Assembly (NCBI GenBank): GCA_040007095.1
Contig: JBDTVS010000105.1
Location: forward strand, 24,865-88,864
Direction: 5' to 3'
DNA: 64,000 bases
From: JBDTVS01 sp040007095
GTDB lineage: Bacteria > Acidobacteriota > Vicinamibacteria > Vicinamibacterales > CAVVIG01
The notes beneath the pieces were generated by a model that was given only the letters and a program-made list of their open reading frames with translations, was not told the DNA's origin and searched no databases. Positions 51,717 to 60,028 of the stretch are shown piece by piece. Each line of letters starts with the position of its first letter. Positions within the stretch are counted from its first letter, which is position 1. A program made the translations under genes and the position numbers.

Positions 51717-52148
51717 ATGCGCCGAATCCACTGGAGATGGATCTTCGTAGCTGGTTTCCTTGCAGAGGCTACAGTCTTCGCGGTCTTTTTTCTTCTGCTG
51801 TTCGCGGCGACCCTCGCGGGTGTTCCCGAAATCGCGCGGCCCATGGGTACGCTGGACTACATCGACGCGGTGGTGTCCTCGTTCGCCACGGTGTTCCTGT
51901 TCACGCTGTGGGTCGGAAAACGAATCGAATCTGCATTCGTCACGCACGGCGTGCTCATCGGAGTGCTCGGCATACTTCTGTTCGGCATGATGTGGCTCGC
52001 CACTACCGGATCGCTCGCGCAGCCTCCGCTGTATGTCGTTGCTCATGTTCTGAAGGTGCTCGGCGGAATTGCCGGCGGACTGGTTGCCGAGAAGCGAAAG
52101 CGACACGTCCTTCCGGTAAAACCATTTGAGGTCCCCAGCGCACGTTGA
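51717..52148 (+). CDS. Small membrane protein of unknown family
   Basis: ATG 51717 has GGGAGG about nine bases upstream (an ATG at 51708 is also in frame). The 143-residue protein has about four helices: WIFVAGFLAEATVFAVFFLL, VVSSFATVFLFTLWV, GVLIGVLGILLFGMMWLA and PLYVVAHVLKVLGGIAGG. It resembles small Acidobacteria membrane proteins with no function. It is the only intact-looking gene in the fragment-rich interval between 51.3 and 52.3 kb. Confidence 0.6.
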   Translation: MRRIHWRWIFVAGFLAEATVFAVFFLLLFAATLAGVPEIARPMGTLDYIDAVVSSFATVFLFTLWVGKRIESAFVTHGVLIGVLGILLFGMMWLATTGSLAQPPLYVVAHVLKVLGGIAGGLVAEKRKRHVLPVKPFEVPSAR

Positions 52149-52239
52149 CGATGACCCAGCGGCCATTGCACTTGACGATTTGAAGGTAGTCGATGCAGTT
52201 TGCAGCAAAGACTTTGACGCTGGCGGCGCTTTCGAACAC
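52126..52239 (-). pseudogene. NTF2/lumazine-binding-like gene remnant
   Basis: The minus strand reads FESAASVKVFAANCIDYLQI then VKCNGRWVIVNVRWGPQ. This is the typical last strand pair of SnoaL/NTF2-like proteins (usually ASVKV...DYLHLLKVDGRWKIVNKLW). Upstream the frame does not continue the fold, so only the 3' end survives, running into the end of the membrane-protein gene on the other strand. Confidence 0.6.
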
Positions 52240-52256
52240 GTCGAGGATGGCGACGG

Positions 52257-52280
52257 CTACTCGCCAATCAATCTCAGCAC
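52257..52280. repeat. 24-base perfect inverted repeat, right copy
   Basis: Exact reverse complement of 51503-51526. On the minus strand it follows a TonB-receptor-like fragment and supplies the C-terminus of that short frame. Confidence 0.7.
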
Positions 52281-52329
52281 GGCCAGCGCCGCAAAGTTAC
52301 CGGACGGGACGATACGATCGTCAATCGCG
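52276..52329 (-). pseudogene. Short TonB-dependent-receptor fragment
   Basis: This stretch resembles 53641-53700 in the receptor gene, apart from a short gap and several substitutions (shared core GGACGAT.CG.TCGTCAATCGCG). On the minus strand it reads IDDRIVPSGNFAALAV against the receptor's IDDRIVLSGNFTAPAV. It is a scrap of a related receptor gene left by rearrangement. Confidence 0.55.
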
Positions 52330-52336
52330 GGACAGG

Positions 52337-52792
52337 TCACTCGTCCCCTGGCTGGACCAGCCAGATCCACTTGCCCTCGCCGAAACCGACGCGCGTCCAC
52401 GGCGCGTGAGGTGGCTTCACCTTGGTGCGGTCGCCGTTCGCATTGGGCGGTGTGAGCCGCCATCCGGCCGCCTGCAGTCGGGGCTCGAGCTCGAGCAGCG
52501 TCTGCTGACCGAAGGGCTTCCCTTCAACCCACTTCAGGAACTGCTCGCGCGGCGGCAACGGCCTGTCGATCGGTGGCCGGGGTTGTGGCGGCTGCGGATC
52601 AAGACCGATCGTCGAGCGCAGTGCCGCCAGATGCTTGGCGCGCGCGGCTGGATAGCCCATCTCTATCGCGTCGAACTGCATCCGGCTCAACCAGATCGCC
52701 GCGGATCGATCGGGCGCGCAGCCGGCGGCTGTGAAAGCGCAAATCGCATCGTCTGCGAACTGCAGCACCTGTTGTTCGTCGTACGGGTTCAT
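52337..52792 (-). CDS. Hypothetical protein
   Basis: The 151-residue frame has a consistent N-terminal helical part (MNPYDEQQVLQFADDAICAF, MQFDAIEMGYPAARAKHLAA), a Pro-rich hinge, and a C-terminal beta part (LTPPNANGDRTKVKPP, WTRVGFGEGKWIWLVQ). I recognise no function. No signal peptide or membrane segment is present. It lies between gene fragments and a TonB receptor on the same strand. Confidence 0.55.
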   Translation of the reverse strand: MNPYDEQQVLQFADDAICAFTAAGCAPDRSAAIWLSRMQFDAIEMGYPAARAKHLAALRSTIGLDPQPPQPRPPIDRPLPPREQFLKWVEGKPFGQQTLLELEPRLQAAGWRLTPPNANGDRTKVKPPHAPWTRVGFGEGKWIWLVQPGDE

Positions 52793-53066
52793 CGTGTTGC
52801 CTCACGTGTCGAATTGCCTGCCGCGCTGAACGTCCGCCGCGCGCATGGCTCGAGCCAGGAATTCGAAACGGTCGATCGACCTGTTGAATCGCTCGAGACG
52901 CTCGCCCGTTCCCGCTCCTCGGTCTTCGACCGCGGTCGATTGGAGAGGCGCCGTATACCCTGACACTACTATCCCACGGGCTCAGGGTCGAATCGTCGCG
53001 CGGGGTTGAGACGCTCGTCGTAGAAGAGCTTGGGTGGGACTACCGGACGTGGAGCGGCAACTTCAT

Positions 53067-55778
53067 TCAGAACGTCCGACCGATCCGTGCGTAGATCGCC
53101 CGGCCGTTCATGCCGAACGGCGATTGGCTCGGGAATGTCTGGATCCCATTGAACGAGTTGACGGTGATGTTGCGGTCCGGAAACACATCGAAGAGGTTTT
53201 GTGCGCCCGCGGCCAGCGTAAAGCCCGCGGCCCGATACGAGGCCTCGACGTCGGTCAGCCATTTCGGGGCGTAGACCTGATCGTCGGAGGGATTCAGGGT
53301 GAAGCTGCAGAAATCACCGTACCGTGCGACGTTCAGGCTCAGGCCGTACCGGCGGCGGCGCCAGTCGCCGCCGAGCCGCAAGCTGTCTTTCGGCTGGCCG
53401 CATTCGATCCGGCGCTGCTCGATGCGATCGAAGAGCACGGACGCGAAGGCGGAAAGCTGCGGCGGCGTGGCAATTGAACCGACCACCTCGGTTCGAGTGT
53501 TGTTGTAGCCGGCACGCAGCTGGAGCTCGCCCGCGGTGGCGAGCGTGACGCGGTAATGCGCCGTCACGTCGACGCCATTGGTCCGCGTATCAATCGCATT
53601 CGTGAAGAACCGGGCGCTGTTCGCTCCAAAAGGCGCGAGCAGCACGGCAACGGCCGGCGCCGTAAAGTTCCCGGAGAGGACGATGCGGTCGTCAATCGCG
53701 ATGCGATAGAAGTCGACCGTGACGGTCAACGCCGGCAGCGGCGTGACGACGACGCCGCCGCTCGTGTTCAACGAGCTCTCCGGCTTGAGCGGCACGGCGC
53801 CCAGAACGCGCGCCGGCGCGGAATCGACCGGCAGCGTCAGCGACTCGACCGGCACCAGTCCCTGCCCGAGGTTCAAGAAGTTCGTCGCGGTCGCGGAAAA
53901 GAACGATTGTCCAAGCGATGGTGCGCGAAAGCCGGTGCTCACCGAGCCTCGCACCACGAAGCGCGGGTCGGTCTGCACCCGGGCGCTGATCTTGCCGTTG
54001 AGTGTGTTGCCAAAGTCGCTGTAATGTTCCGCACGTCCGGCGGCGCCAAGGCGCAGCCAACCGATGATGTTGCCTTCGGCATCCACGTAGCCGGCGACGC
54101 TGTTTCGCGACGCGTCCACCGCGTTGGATGGACGAAAGCCGGGAAACACCTGGGCGCCGATGGCCGCACGCTCGCCGTTTCGGTCCGGCACGCCGCCGTC
54201 GGCGTACGATCCAGGCTCGCCCGCGTGGATCTGATAGTTCTCACGGCGATATTCCGAGCCCATGGCGACATTCAGCGGACCCGCGAGTCGCCCGATCGGA
54301 AATGCACGGCTCACGTCGACGTTGCCGACGAATTGGTTCAGTGCGAGCCTGCCGGCGTCGAATTGCGTCTGATTGGGGGGCAGGGTCGGGCCGAGCGACA
54401 CATTCAGCGTGTTGCCAATCGTAAAAGCGAAGCTGTTGTGTCCGTACTGCCCGCTGGCGTCGTAATTCCACCCGTTCAGAACGCCGCGCACGCCGGCCGT
54501 GCCCGACGCGTCCACGACGGTGGGCTCGATCACGGGCAGAAAGCCCAGCGGGTAGATCTGCGGCCAGTTGCGCACGTCGAGCGCGCGCCGATAAAACCCC
54601 GCGCTGTTCGCGGCGCGGCGGCTGTAGCCGCCAAAGGCATAGAGAAATTGCGTCTGCGCACTGTTCACCGGCACGCTGGCATTGATGAACGTCATGGCAT
54701 CGCGCGTGTCCGGATCGCCCCAGCGGTGGTTCGGCTCGGCGACGACGTTGTGTCCGGCGTCGCCGGCGACAATCTGATCGCGCGGATCGAACGACGCCCG
54801 GTTCGTATGGTCGTGGTGCCGGTACTCCGCCGCAACCGTCACGCTGCCCTTCCCGGTGGCAAGGCCCCACGTGCCGCCCAGATCGGCCAGCTCGCCATCC
54901 GAAAAGTCGATGGCGTTGCCTGGCGTGCACGCCAGCCCATTCGACGCGCAGCTGTTGCCAATAAACGACCCCTTCGACAGGCCGAAATTCGTCGTCACCT
55001 CGGGTCGAGCCACGCCTCGCTTGAGCACGATGTTGATGACGCCCGCGATGGCGTCCGAGCCGTACTGCGCCGCCGCGCCGTCGCGGAGGACCTCGATGTG
55101 ATCAATCGCCGACAAAGGGATGGCGTTCAGATCCACGCCCGTGGACCCGCGCCCGATGCTGCCGTTCAGATGCACGAGCGCGCTCTGGTGGCGCCGCTTG
55201 CCGTCGATGAGTACCAGCACTTGATCGGGTCCGAGCCCGCGCAGCGTCGCGGGCCGCACCGTGTCCGTGCCGTCGGTGATCGATGGCCTCGGGAAGTTGA
55301 ACGACGGCGCCAGCGATTCGATGACCTGCGCGGTTTCGGCGTAGCCGCTCGACGCAATCTGGTCGTGCGTGATGATGTCGACGGGGACCGCCTTCTCGGC
55401 GGCGGTGCCGGCGGCACGGGATCCCACCGTGACCTGTTCGGTGAAGCCAAGAGTCAGCGCAACGTCCACGGCCAGCGTCGCCCCGGAGACGGTCACCTCG
55501 ACGACCCGGGGGGGCAGCCCGGGCGCCTCCACCTTGACCTGAATCCGATCCCCCCGCGCGGCGGCGCGCGGCACCTGCAACGTGTACCGTCCGTTCGTAT
55601 CCGTCGTCGCGGCGCCTTCGACACCGACCACGGAGACCAGCGCGCCCGGCACCGGCAATTCGTCGGCGCGCGTCGTGATCGCGCCGGAAATCGTGATCAG
55701 CTCCTGCGCGGCGGCCGCGCGGGCCGCCACAAGGCCCAGGAGGCAGAGCCACAGTACACGTCGAATTGTTCCGCGCAC
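53067..55778 (-). CDS. TonB-dependent receptor with carboxypeptidase-regulatory N-terminal domain
   Basis: The GTG at 55778, behind GAGGG, opens a 903-residue receptor with signal peptide (VLWLCLLGLVAARAAAAQE). Residues about 27-112 are a carboxypeptidase-regulatory-like domain (ADELPVPGALVSVVGVEGAA). The plug is classical: VPVDIITHDQIASSGYAETA, TLRGLGPDQVLVLIDGKRRH, IDHIEVLRDGAAAQYGSDAI. The barrel continues to an aromatic C-terminus (IYARIGRTF). It differs clearly from the Oar-like pair at 1-5.4 kb. Sigma and anti-sigma genes lie directly upstream on the same strand, so its expression may be under that ECF factor. The ligand is unknown. Confidence 0.94.
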   Translation of the reverse strand: MRGTIRRVLWLCLLGLVAARAAAAQELITISGAITTRADELPVPGALVSVVGVEGAATTDTNGRYTLQVPRAAARGDRIQVKVEAPGLPPRVVEVTVSGATLAVDVALTLGFTEQVTVGSRAAGTAAEKAVPVDIITHDQIASSGYAETAQVIESLAPSFNFPRPSITDGTDTVRPATLRGLGPDQVLVLIDGKRRHQSALVHLNGSIGRGSTGVDLNAIPLSAIDHIEVLRDGAAAQYGSDAIAGVINIVLKRGVARPEVTTNFGLSKGSFIGNSCASNGLACTPGNAIDFSDGELADLGGTWGLATGKGSVTVAAEYRHHDHTNRASFDPRDQIVAGDAGHNVVAEPNHRWGDPDTRDAMTFINASVPVNSAQTQFLYAFGGYSRRAANSAGFYRRALDVRNWPQIYPLGFLPVIEPTVVDASGTAGVRGVLNGWNYDASGQYGHNSFAFTIGNTLNVSLGPTLPPNQTQFDAGRLALNQFVGNVDVSRAFPIGRLAGPLNVAMGSEYRRENYQIHAGEPGSYADGGVPDRNGERAAIGAQVFPGFRPSNAVDASRNSVAGYVDAEGNIIGWLRLGAAGRAEHYSDFGNTLNGKISARVQTDPRFVVRGSVSTGFRAPSLGQSFFSATATNFLNLGQGLVPVESLTLPVDSAPARVLGAVPLKPESSLNTSGGVVVTPLPALTVTVDFYRIAIDDRIVLSGNFTAPAVAVLLAPFGANSARFFTNAIDTRTNGVDVTAHYRVTLATAGELQLRAGYNNTRTEVVGSIATPPQLSAFASVLFDRIEQRRIECGQPKDSLRLGGDWRRRRYGLSLNVARYGDFCSFTLNPSDDQVYAPKWLTDVEASYRAAGFTLAAGAQNLFDVFPDRNITVNSFNGIQTFPSQSPFGMNGRAIYARIGRTF

Positions 55779-55964
55779 AAATCACCCTCACTTTTCAGAT
55801 CTCGCAGTTTCACCACTTCGGTCCGATGGGCAAGCGGCTCGACGCCCAACTGACTAGGAGAATCGCTGCAAAAACCTTTCAGCTGGAAATGACGCGCGGA
55901 ATTGAAGTGGCTGGAATGACGAGGAGCGGGCCAAGGGCCTGTGAAAAGAAACGCCGTTTGTCAC

Positions 55965-56002
55965 GGTCCGGCTGTGAAGCCGGACACTACGTACAGCCGG
56001 AA
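55965..56002. repeat. VRLKPD palindrome, intergenic copy d
   Basis: GGTCCGGCTGTGAAGCCGGA (from 55965) followed by CACTACGTA. It lies 5 bases beyond the anti-sigma stop (minus strand) and about 190 bp before the receptor start, where it could act as a terminator or attenuator. Confidence 0.72.
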
Positions 56003-56007
56003 CGGCA

Positions 56008-57027
56008 CTAGCGAACGGCGACTTGAACCGTGTAGCTGCCAATGGTCTGGGCGGCGCCGGCAGCGCTTTGCCCGACGAGCTCCAGCGAATAGTGCTGCGG
56101 TTTCAACAAGCCGGCGGGGACGACGACGAAGACGGAAGACTGATCGCCGGTTGACATCGCGGCAACGCGGGGGCTGCGCCAGATGGCTTCATTTTTCGCC
56201 GGGTCCTTCAGCACCACCTGATAGCGCGGGAACTCGTTCGATTCAAGCCGCAGCTCGAACGCGACGCGGGCGGTGCCGGGCGGCAGGGCGAGCGTGGCAA
56301 TCGGATCAACCGCGCGGGTCTGCGGCAGCAGGACCACGGCGATGGTGGCGAGGGCCTGCAATGCCGACCCCGATCGCCCCGGCTGCTGGTCTGGGCCCTG
56401 CTGCGCGAGCTCGGCCAGCGATGCGCGGACGCGGGTCAGCTCTTTGGCGGTTTCCGCGTTGGCGGCGCGCTGTTCGAGGAGCTGCTGCTCCAGCTCGTGC
56501 GCTTGACGTTCGAGCGCCGCACTTTGCCTCTGCGCCTCGGTAAGTCCGGATCGTAATCGCGCATCCCAGAAGACCAGCGCCCCGCAGGTCAACACCAGCA
56601 GCGCGGCCACGGCGAGCCGCCACGGGGACTCCGCCCCTGGCACGATTCGTCGCTTCGGTCGAGACGCGACCGGAAAAGCCTCTGGTTCGACGGCGGACGC
56701 TGGCACCGCGCGCGTCACGGAATTTGCCTCCACGGAGACGGCGGGTTGATTGACGGCGCGGTGGAAGCTCCCGGCGAACTTCACCTTCCGACGCCGGAGA
56801 GGCGAAGAAAGATAGAAGGACTCGAACCGTCGCAACGATTCTCCCTCGAGACTGCCGCTCGCATACGCATCGACGAGGTCGTTTTCGACGACCCGCAAGC
56901 GCCCCGCGATCTCGTCGTCGACGATGCTGGCCTCTTCGAGGCGTTCAGCATCCTCCTCCGGAAGGAGTCCCAGCAGGTAACGGACGAGTTGCTGGTCGTC
57001 GGGCCCTGATTCAGGCAACAAGGACAT
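56008..57027 (-). CDS. Anti-sigma factor (single-pass, coiled coil)
   Basis: I start at ATG 57027 (MSLLPESGPDDQQLVRYLLG); a GTG at 57039 is also in frame. The 339-residue protein has an N-terminal cytoplasmic anti-sigma-type region (residues 10-80: LLGLLPEEDAERLEEASIVD, ENDLVDAYASGSLEGESLRR), a transmembrane helix (about 140-158, WRLAVAALLVLTCGALVFW), a coiled coil (about 165-210, LTEAQRQSAALERQAHELEQ), and a C-terminal beta domain (VAFELRLESNEFPRYQVVLK). No zinc HxxxCxxC is seen. It lies between the sigma factor and the TonB receptor, all on the minus strand. Confidence 0.85.
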   Translation of the reverse strand: MSLLPESGPDDQQLVRYLLGLLPEEDAERLEEASIVDDEIAGRLRVVENDLVDAYASGSLEGESLRRFESFYLSSPLRRRKVKFAGSFHRAVNQPAVSVEANSVTRAVPASAVEPEAFPVASRPKRRIVPGAESPWRLAVAALLVLTCGALVFWDARLRSGLTEAQRQSAALERQAHELEQQLLEQRAANAETAKELTRVRASLAELAQQGPDQQPGRSGSALQALATIAVVLLPQTRAVDPIATLALPPGTARVAFELRLESNEFPRYQVVLKDPAKNEAIWRSPRVAAMSTGDQSSVFVVVPAGLLKPQHYSLELVGQSAAGAAQTIGSYTVQVAVR

Positions 57028-57081
57028 GTGTCGTTCCACCTGGACGCCCCATCCTGATAGGACGAGCGGCGGTGATTTCCG

Positions 57082-57699
57082 TCATGGCTTCGCGCAACAG
57101 GTCTCCACGCACGCTTCGAGCGTGTTTCGGATACGGCAGGCGCGAATGCCCAGCGCATTCATCGAGATGCCCAGCCTTGAGGCAATGTCGCGGCGCCGTT
57201 CGATCTTCTGCTGTCCCGTGTCGCGATAGTAGTCGATGGCCAGTTCGCGCTGCTCCGGCCTCAGCGCCTGCAAACAATCGTCGAGGCATTCGAGGCGCTG
57301 CTCCCGAATCGAGGCCCCTTCGTCCAGTTCGGTGCTGCGCCGGGCGGCTGACAGGTCGGCGATTCGCGGCTCGTCAAGGGGAGCGTGCAGCTGCCCGCGC
57401 CGGATGTCCTCCAGCAACACGAACTTGGCGACGACGTAGCAATAGCGGGCCGGCGGTCTGGTGGCAATCGCCCCGTCCTTCTCGAGCGTCCTGCCGATCC
57501 GGTTGAACGTTTCGTCCGCCAACTCGTCTGCCGACAGGCGGTTGCGGCGATCGAAGTAGGAAACCAGCCGGCGCCGCATCTCGAGGTAGGTTTCCCCATG
57601 GGAATCCACCCCATCATCCAGCCACTCGAGCAGTCGGCTGAACGCGGAAGGTGTCAGTCCCCGTTCCTCTCGCAAAGTGTTGTGTGGAACCAGATGCAC
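57082..57699 (-). CDS. ECF-type RNA polymerase sigma factor
   Basis: From a GTG at 57699 the protein has 205 residues. The region-2 like helices are EMRRRLVSYFDRRNRLSADELADETFNRIGR, with YCYVVAKFVLLEDIRR following. Region 4 is LDDCLQALRPEQRELAIDYYRDTG then RRDIASRLGISMNALGIRAC, a clear helix-turn-helix. The anti-sigma gene starts about 54 bp downstream and the TonB receptor lies beyond. Typical of ECF factors that govern envelope or uptake functions. Confidence 0.86.
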   Translation of the reverse strand: MHLVPHNTLREERGLTPSAFSRLLEWLDDGVDSHGETYLEMRRRLVSYFDRRNRLSADELADETFNRIGRTLEKDGAIATRPPARYCYVVAKFVLLEDIRRGQLHAPLDEPRIADLSAARRSTELDEGASIREQRLECLDDCLQALRPEQRELAIDYYRDTGQQKIERRRDIASRLGISMNALGIRACRIRNTLEACVETCCAKP

Positions 57700-58001
57700 G
57701 CGGCACGCTCGTCAGACGTCGGCGCACAAAATCATATACCGATCTTTACAGCCGGTGGTGATAGTCCGGGCGCACCATCCGCCTCGGTGCGACGACGGAC
57801 TCTCACCACGGGCTGCTGAAGCGGGCTGGCGCAGAAAAACGACGAGAGACCGATCCGCCGCGATCGCTTTTTCCTGAGGTTGAAAGATTCTGGGCCCGGC
57901 CGGCCTATCAGGATGTGCACACGCTCGCGACGGGATGTCCGCGACCGTGATCGCGCGTAACCGAACCGCCGATTTCCGACGACGAGACGAGGGTGTGAGC
58001 G
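57700..58001. other. Non-coding gap of about 300 bp with a structured repeat
   Basis: It separates the divergent sigma-factor and HExxH-protein genes. It holds the repeat at 57749-57817; I see no gene and no clear promoter pair. Confidence 0.45.
57749..57817. repeat. Short copy of the structured terminal-inverted-repeat element
   Basis: The ends 57749-57769 and 57797-57817 pair with only a few mismatches (CAGCCGGTGGTGATAGTCCG against CGGACTCTCACCACGGGCTG), and the loop has a second stem (CGCACC...GGTGCG). The right end matches 8181-8213 at 29 of 33 positions, so it belongs to the same family as 8052-8213. Confidence 0.65.
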
Positions 58002-58694
58002 TTGCGAACAGAGACACTTCCCGTATGGTGCGTGTTGATCTTGTCGCTGGCGATCGGCGCGCAAGCCGCCGCTCAAGACCTCTCCAGCGCCAGCGGTCCT
58101 CGCCTGGTCGCCCCGATCCTACGCCTGGCGGCGCCGCCGGTTTCGTCACGGCCTTCGCGGATCCAGGTCGACCTCGCACTCGATGGACCGCCGCTGCCGC
58201 CGCGACTCGCAGAGGCGGCGATGGGGGAAGTGACCCGTGTCTGGGCGCCGTACGGCGTGGACGTCGAGACGCTACGCCCGGGCGATGGCGGACGACACGG
58301 CGCGATCCGGCTTGCCGTGAAGCTCGCCGATCGTCCCGCCCGGCAGGCCGCCGCCAAGGCGCTGGGCTCGATTCAATTCCTCGGTGATGCACCGGAGCCC
58401 GCGATTGTCCTGTATCAAGACGCGATCGAAGGGGTGGTCTCCACAGTCAAGATCTTTGGCCGCGAGAATCGCGAATGGCCGGTCGCCCTTTGCCATTTCA
58501 TCCTGGGGCGTGTGCTGGGCCGCGCGCTCGCCCACGAGATTGGACACTTCCTTCTTCGCTCGCGCCAGCACTCGGCAGCCGGATTGATGCGATCGGATCT
58601 GGCGCCGGCGGACCTGGTGGACCCAGACCGCCGACCCTTCGCCCTGTCGGTTGGCGACGCCGCGCGGCTCATGTCGGTCACGAGAAACGACTGA
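58002..58694 (+). CDS. Secreted protein with HExxH zinc motif
   Basis: The start is a TTG at 58002 with GAGGG about nine bases upstream; it opens a signal peptide (VWCVLILSLAIGAQAAAQD), giving 230 residues. Near residue 177 the sequence ALAHEIGHFLLRSRQHSAAGLMR holds HEIGH and, 13 residues on, GLM, which resembles a metzincin-like Met-turn; the third zinc ligand could be His of RQHSA. I know of no named family, and the rest of the chain is unlike M10 or M12 peptidases. It could be a small exported zinc peptidase or a non-catalytic relative. Confidence 0.7.
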   Translation: MRTETLPVWCVLILSLAIGAQAAAQDLSSASGPRLVAPILRLAAPPVSSRPSRIQVDLALDGPPLPPRLAEAAMGEVTRVWAPYGVDVETLRPGDGGRHGAIRLAVKLADRPARQAAAKALGSIQFLGDAPEPAIVLYQDAIEGVVSTVKIFGRENREWPVALCHFILGRVLGRALAHEIGHFLLRSRQHSAAGLMRSDLAPADLVDPDRRPFALSVGDAARLMSVTRND

Positions 58695-58843
58695 CCACGA
58701 CGGACGGCGCAACAAGAAATGTCGGCCTGCTACAACATCGATCGGCCGCTCCCGAGCGAGTGGCCTGTTCTGGTGGTTCACTCGGATCGGAGAGACGGCG
58801 ATCAGGGTCATCCCGTCTGCCAAACAGTCGACCTGGCCGGCAC

Positions 58844-60028
58844 TCAAAAGGACAGCCGGCCAATCGTCCAGCACACCGCCGTGCAGGCGATCAGCGCGGA
58901 CACCGGCACGACGATGTGCCGGCGGTACCAGTCACGATTGGCACAGTGCCACCCGACGAGCACGAACGCCGCACCGATCACGGCCACCTGTCCCGCCTCG
59001 ACGCCGACATTGAAGGTCAGCAACGCCGTCAGGAATTCCGAGCGCGGCAGCGCCACGTCCTTGAGCGCGCCGGCAAAACTCGACCCGTGCAGAAGTCCGA
59101 AGGCGAACACGAGCGCAATCCGCCAGGACCTCAGATCGGCAAGGAAGATGTTCTCGAGCGCGACGTACGCGATCGACAGCGCAATCAACGGCTCGACGAT
59201 CTTTGGCTGCACGGCAACAACGCCGCCCATGCCGAGCGCGAGCATGATCGAGTGGGCGGCCGTGAAGGCGCCGACCTGCCAGAGCACCGAACGGGCGCGG
59301 CCGCCCAGCAGGCAGATGCAAATCACGAACAGCATGTGATCGAGCCCCCCCGGCACGATATGCATGACGCCGAGCGTCAGATACCGCCAGGCGGTGCCGA
59401 GTCGATCGACCCGCGGCACCGACGTCACGTCGAACGGCGCGCTCGTCTGATCGCCTTCGAGCCATTGGACCGGCGGGTTCTCGGATGCCGCGCTTCCCAC
59501 AGTCATCGCGTAGGAGGTGAACGTCCAGGCAAAGGTCCACGCGAAGAGGCGGGCGTCTCGAGGAATCTCGCCGGTCAGCCGGATGGTCGCGGCGATGGCT
59601 GACGAGGCGTCCACCGCCGGCGCCACGGCGTACGCGATCGTCGGACGAACTTCCGCCCCGTCGAACACGACCTTCACACGGCGGCGGAAAATCTCCTCGA
59701 GACCAGGCAGAAGCGCCTGCAGCCGGGCCGGACCGGTGTCGGCCGGCAACGACCGTCCGGCGGAGGCTTCGATCTTTTCGACAAGGGCGGACGCATCGGT
59801 CACGATCTCGATGTCGTAGGTGCGGCCCTCTGGGAGCAGCACGGAGACGCGCGTCGTGCCGATCTCATGCGCACGAGCCGGCACGCTCCCGAGGCCGAGG
59901 GCAGCGGCGCACACGGCGGCGACAGCGAGCGACCGCTGTCGTGTGGGTAAACGCGTGATTCCGAACATGCTCCCCAACATGGTCTGATGCCTCGTGGCGT
60001 GGCCGGTCTCGAGCTCGAGCCTGACCAT
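58844..60028 (-). CDS. HupE/UreJ_2 family membrane protein
   Basis: The ATG at 60028 overlaps the stop of the DUF4198 gene (TGATG); 394 residues. An N-terminal part of about 190 residues is exported or periplasmic (signal near residues 28-54, AVAAVCAAALGLGSVPARAH) and beta-rich. The C-terminal half is HupE/UreJ_2-like with about six helices: LGVMHIVPGGLDHMLFVICI (the His/Asp motif), VGAFTAAHSIMLALGMGGVV and FGLLHGSSFAGALKDVALPR. HupE-type proteins are thought to carry nickel or cobalt. With the DUF4198 partner this looks like a metal uptake module (inference). Confidence 0.86.
   Translation of the reverse strand: MVRLELETGHATRHQTMLGSMFGITRLPTRQRSLAVAAVCAAALGLGSVPARAHEIGTTRVSVLLPEGRTYDIEIVTDASALVEKIEASAGRSLPADTGPARLQALLPGLEEIFRRRVKVVFDGAEVRPTIAYAVAPAVDASSAIAATIRLTGEIPRDARLFAWTFAWTFTSYAMTVGSAASENPPVQWLEGDQTSAPFDVTSVPRVDRLGTAWRYLTLGVMHIVPGGLDHMLFVICICLLGGRARSVLWQVGAFTAAHSIMLALGMGGVVAVQPKIVEPLIALSIAYVALENIFLADLRSWRIALVFAFGLLHGSSFAGALKDVALPRSEFLTALLTFNVGVEAGQVAVIGAAFVLVGWHCANRDWYRRHIVVPVSALIACTAVCWTIGRLSF

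Noticed and set aside
51503..52280. The 24-base inverted repeat as the ends of an insertion sequence
   Set aside because: No transposase lies between, no target duplication is seen, and the repeat is coding at both ends; a recombination scar is more likely.
53556..55853. Plus-strand open frame of 765 codons across the TonB receptor
   Set aside because: Antisense shadow of a certain receptor gene; no motif or start signal.
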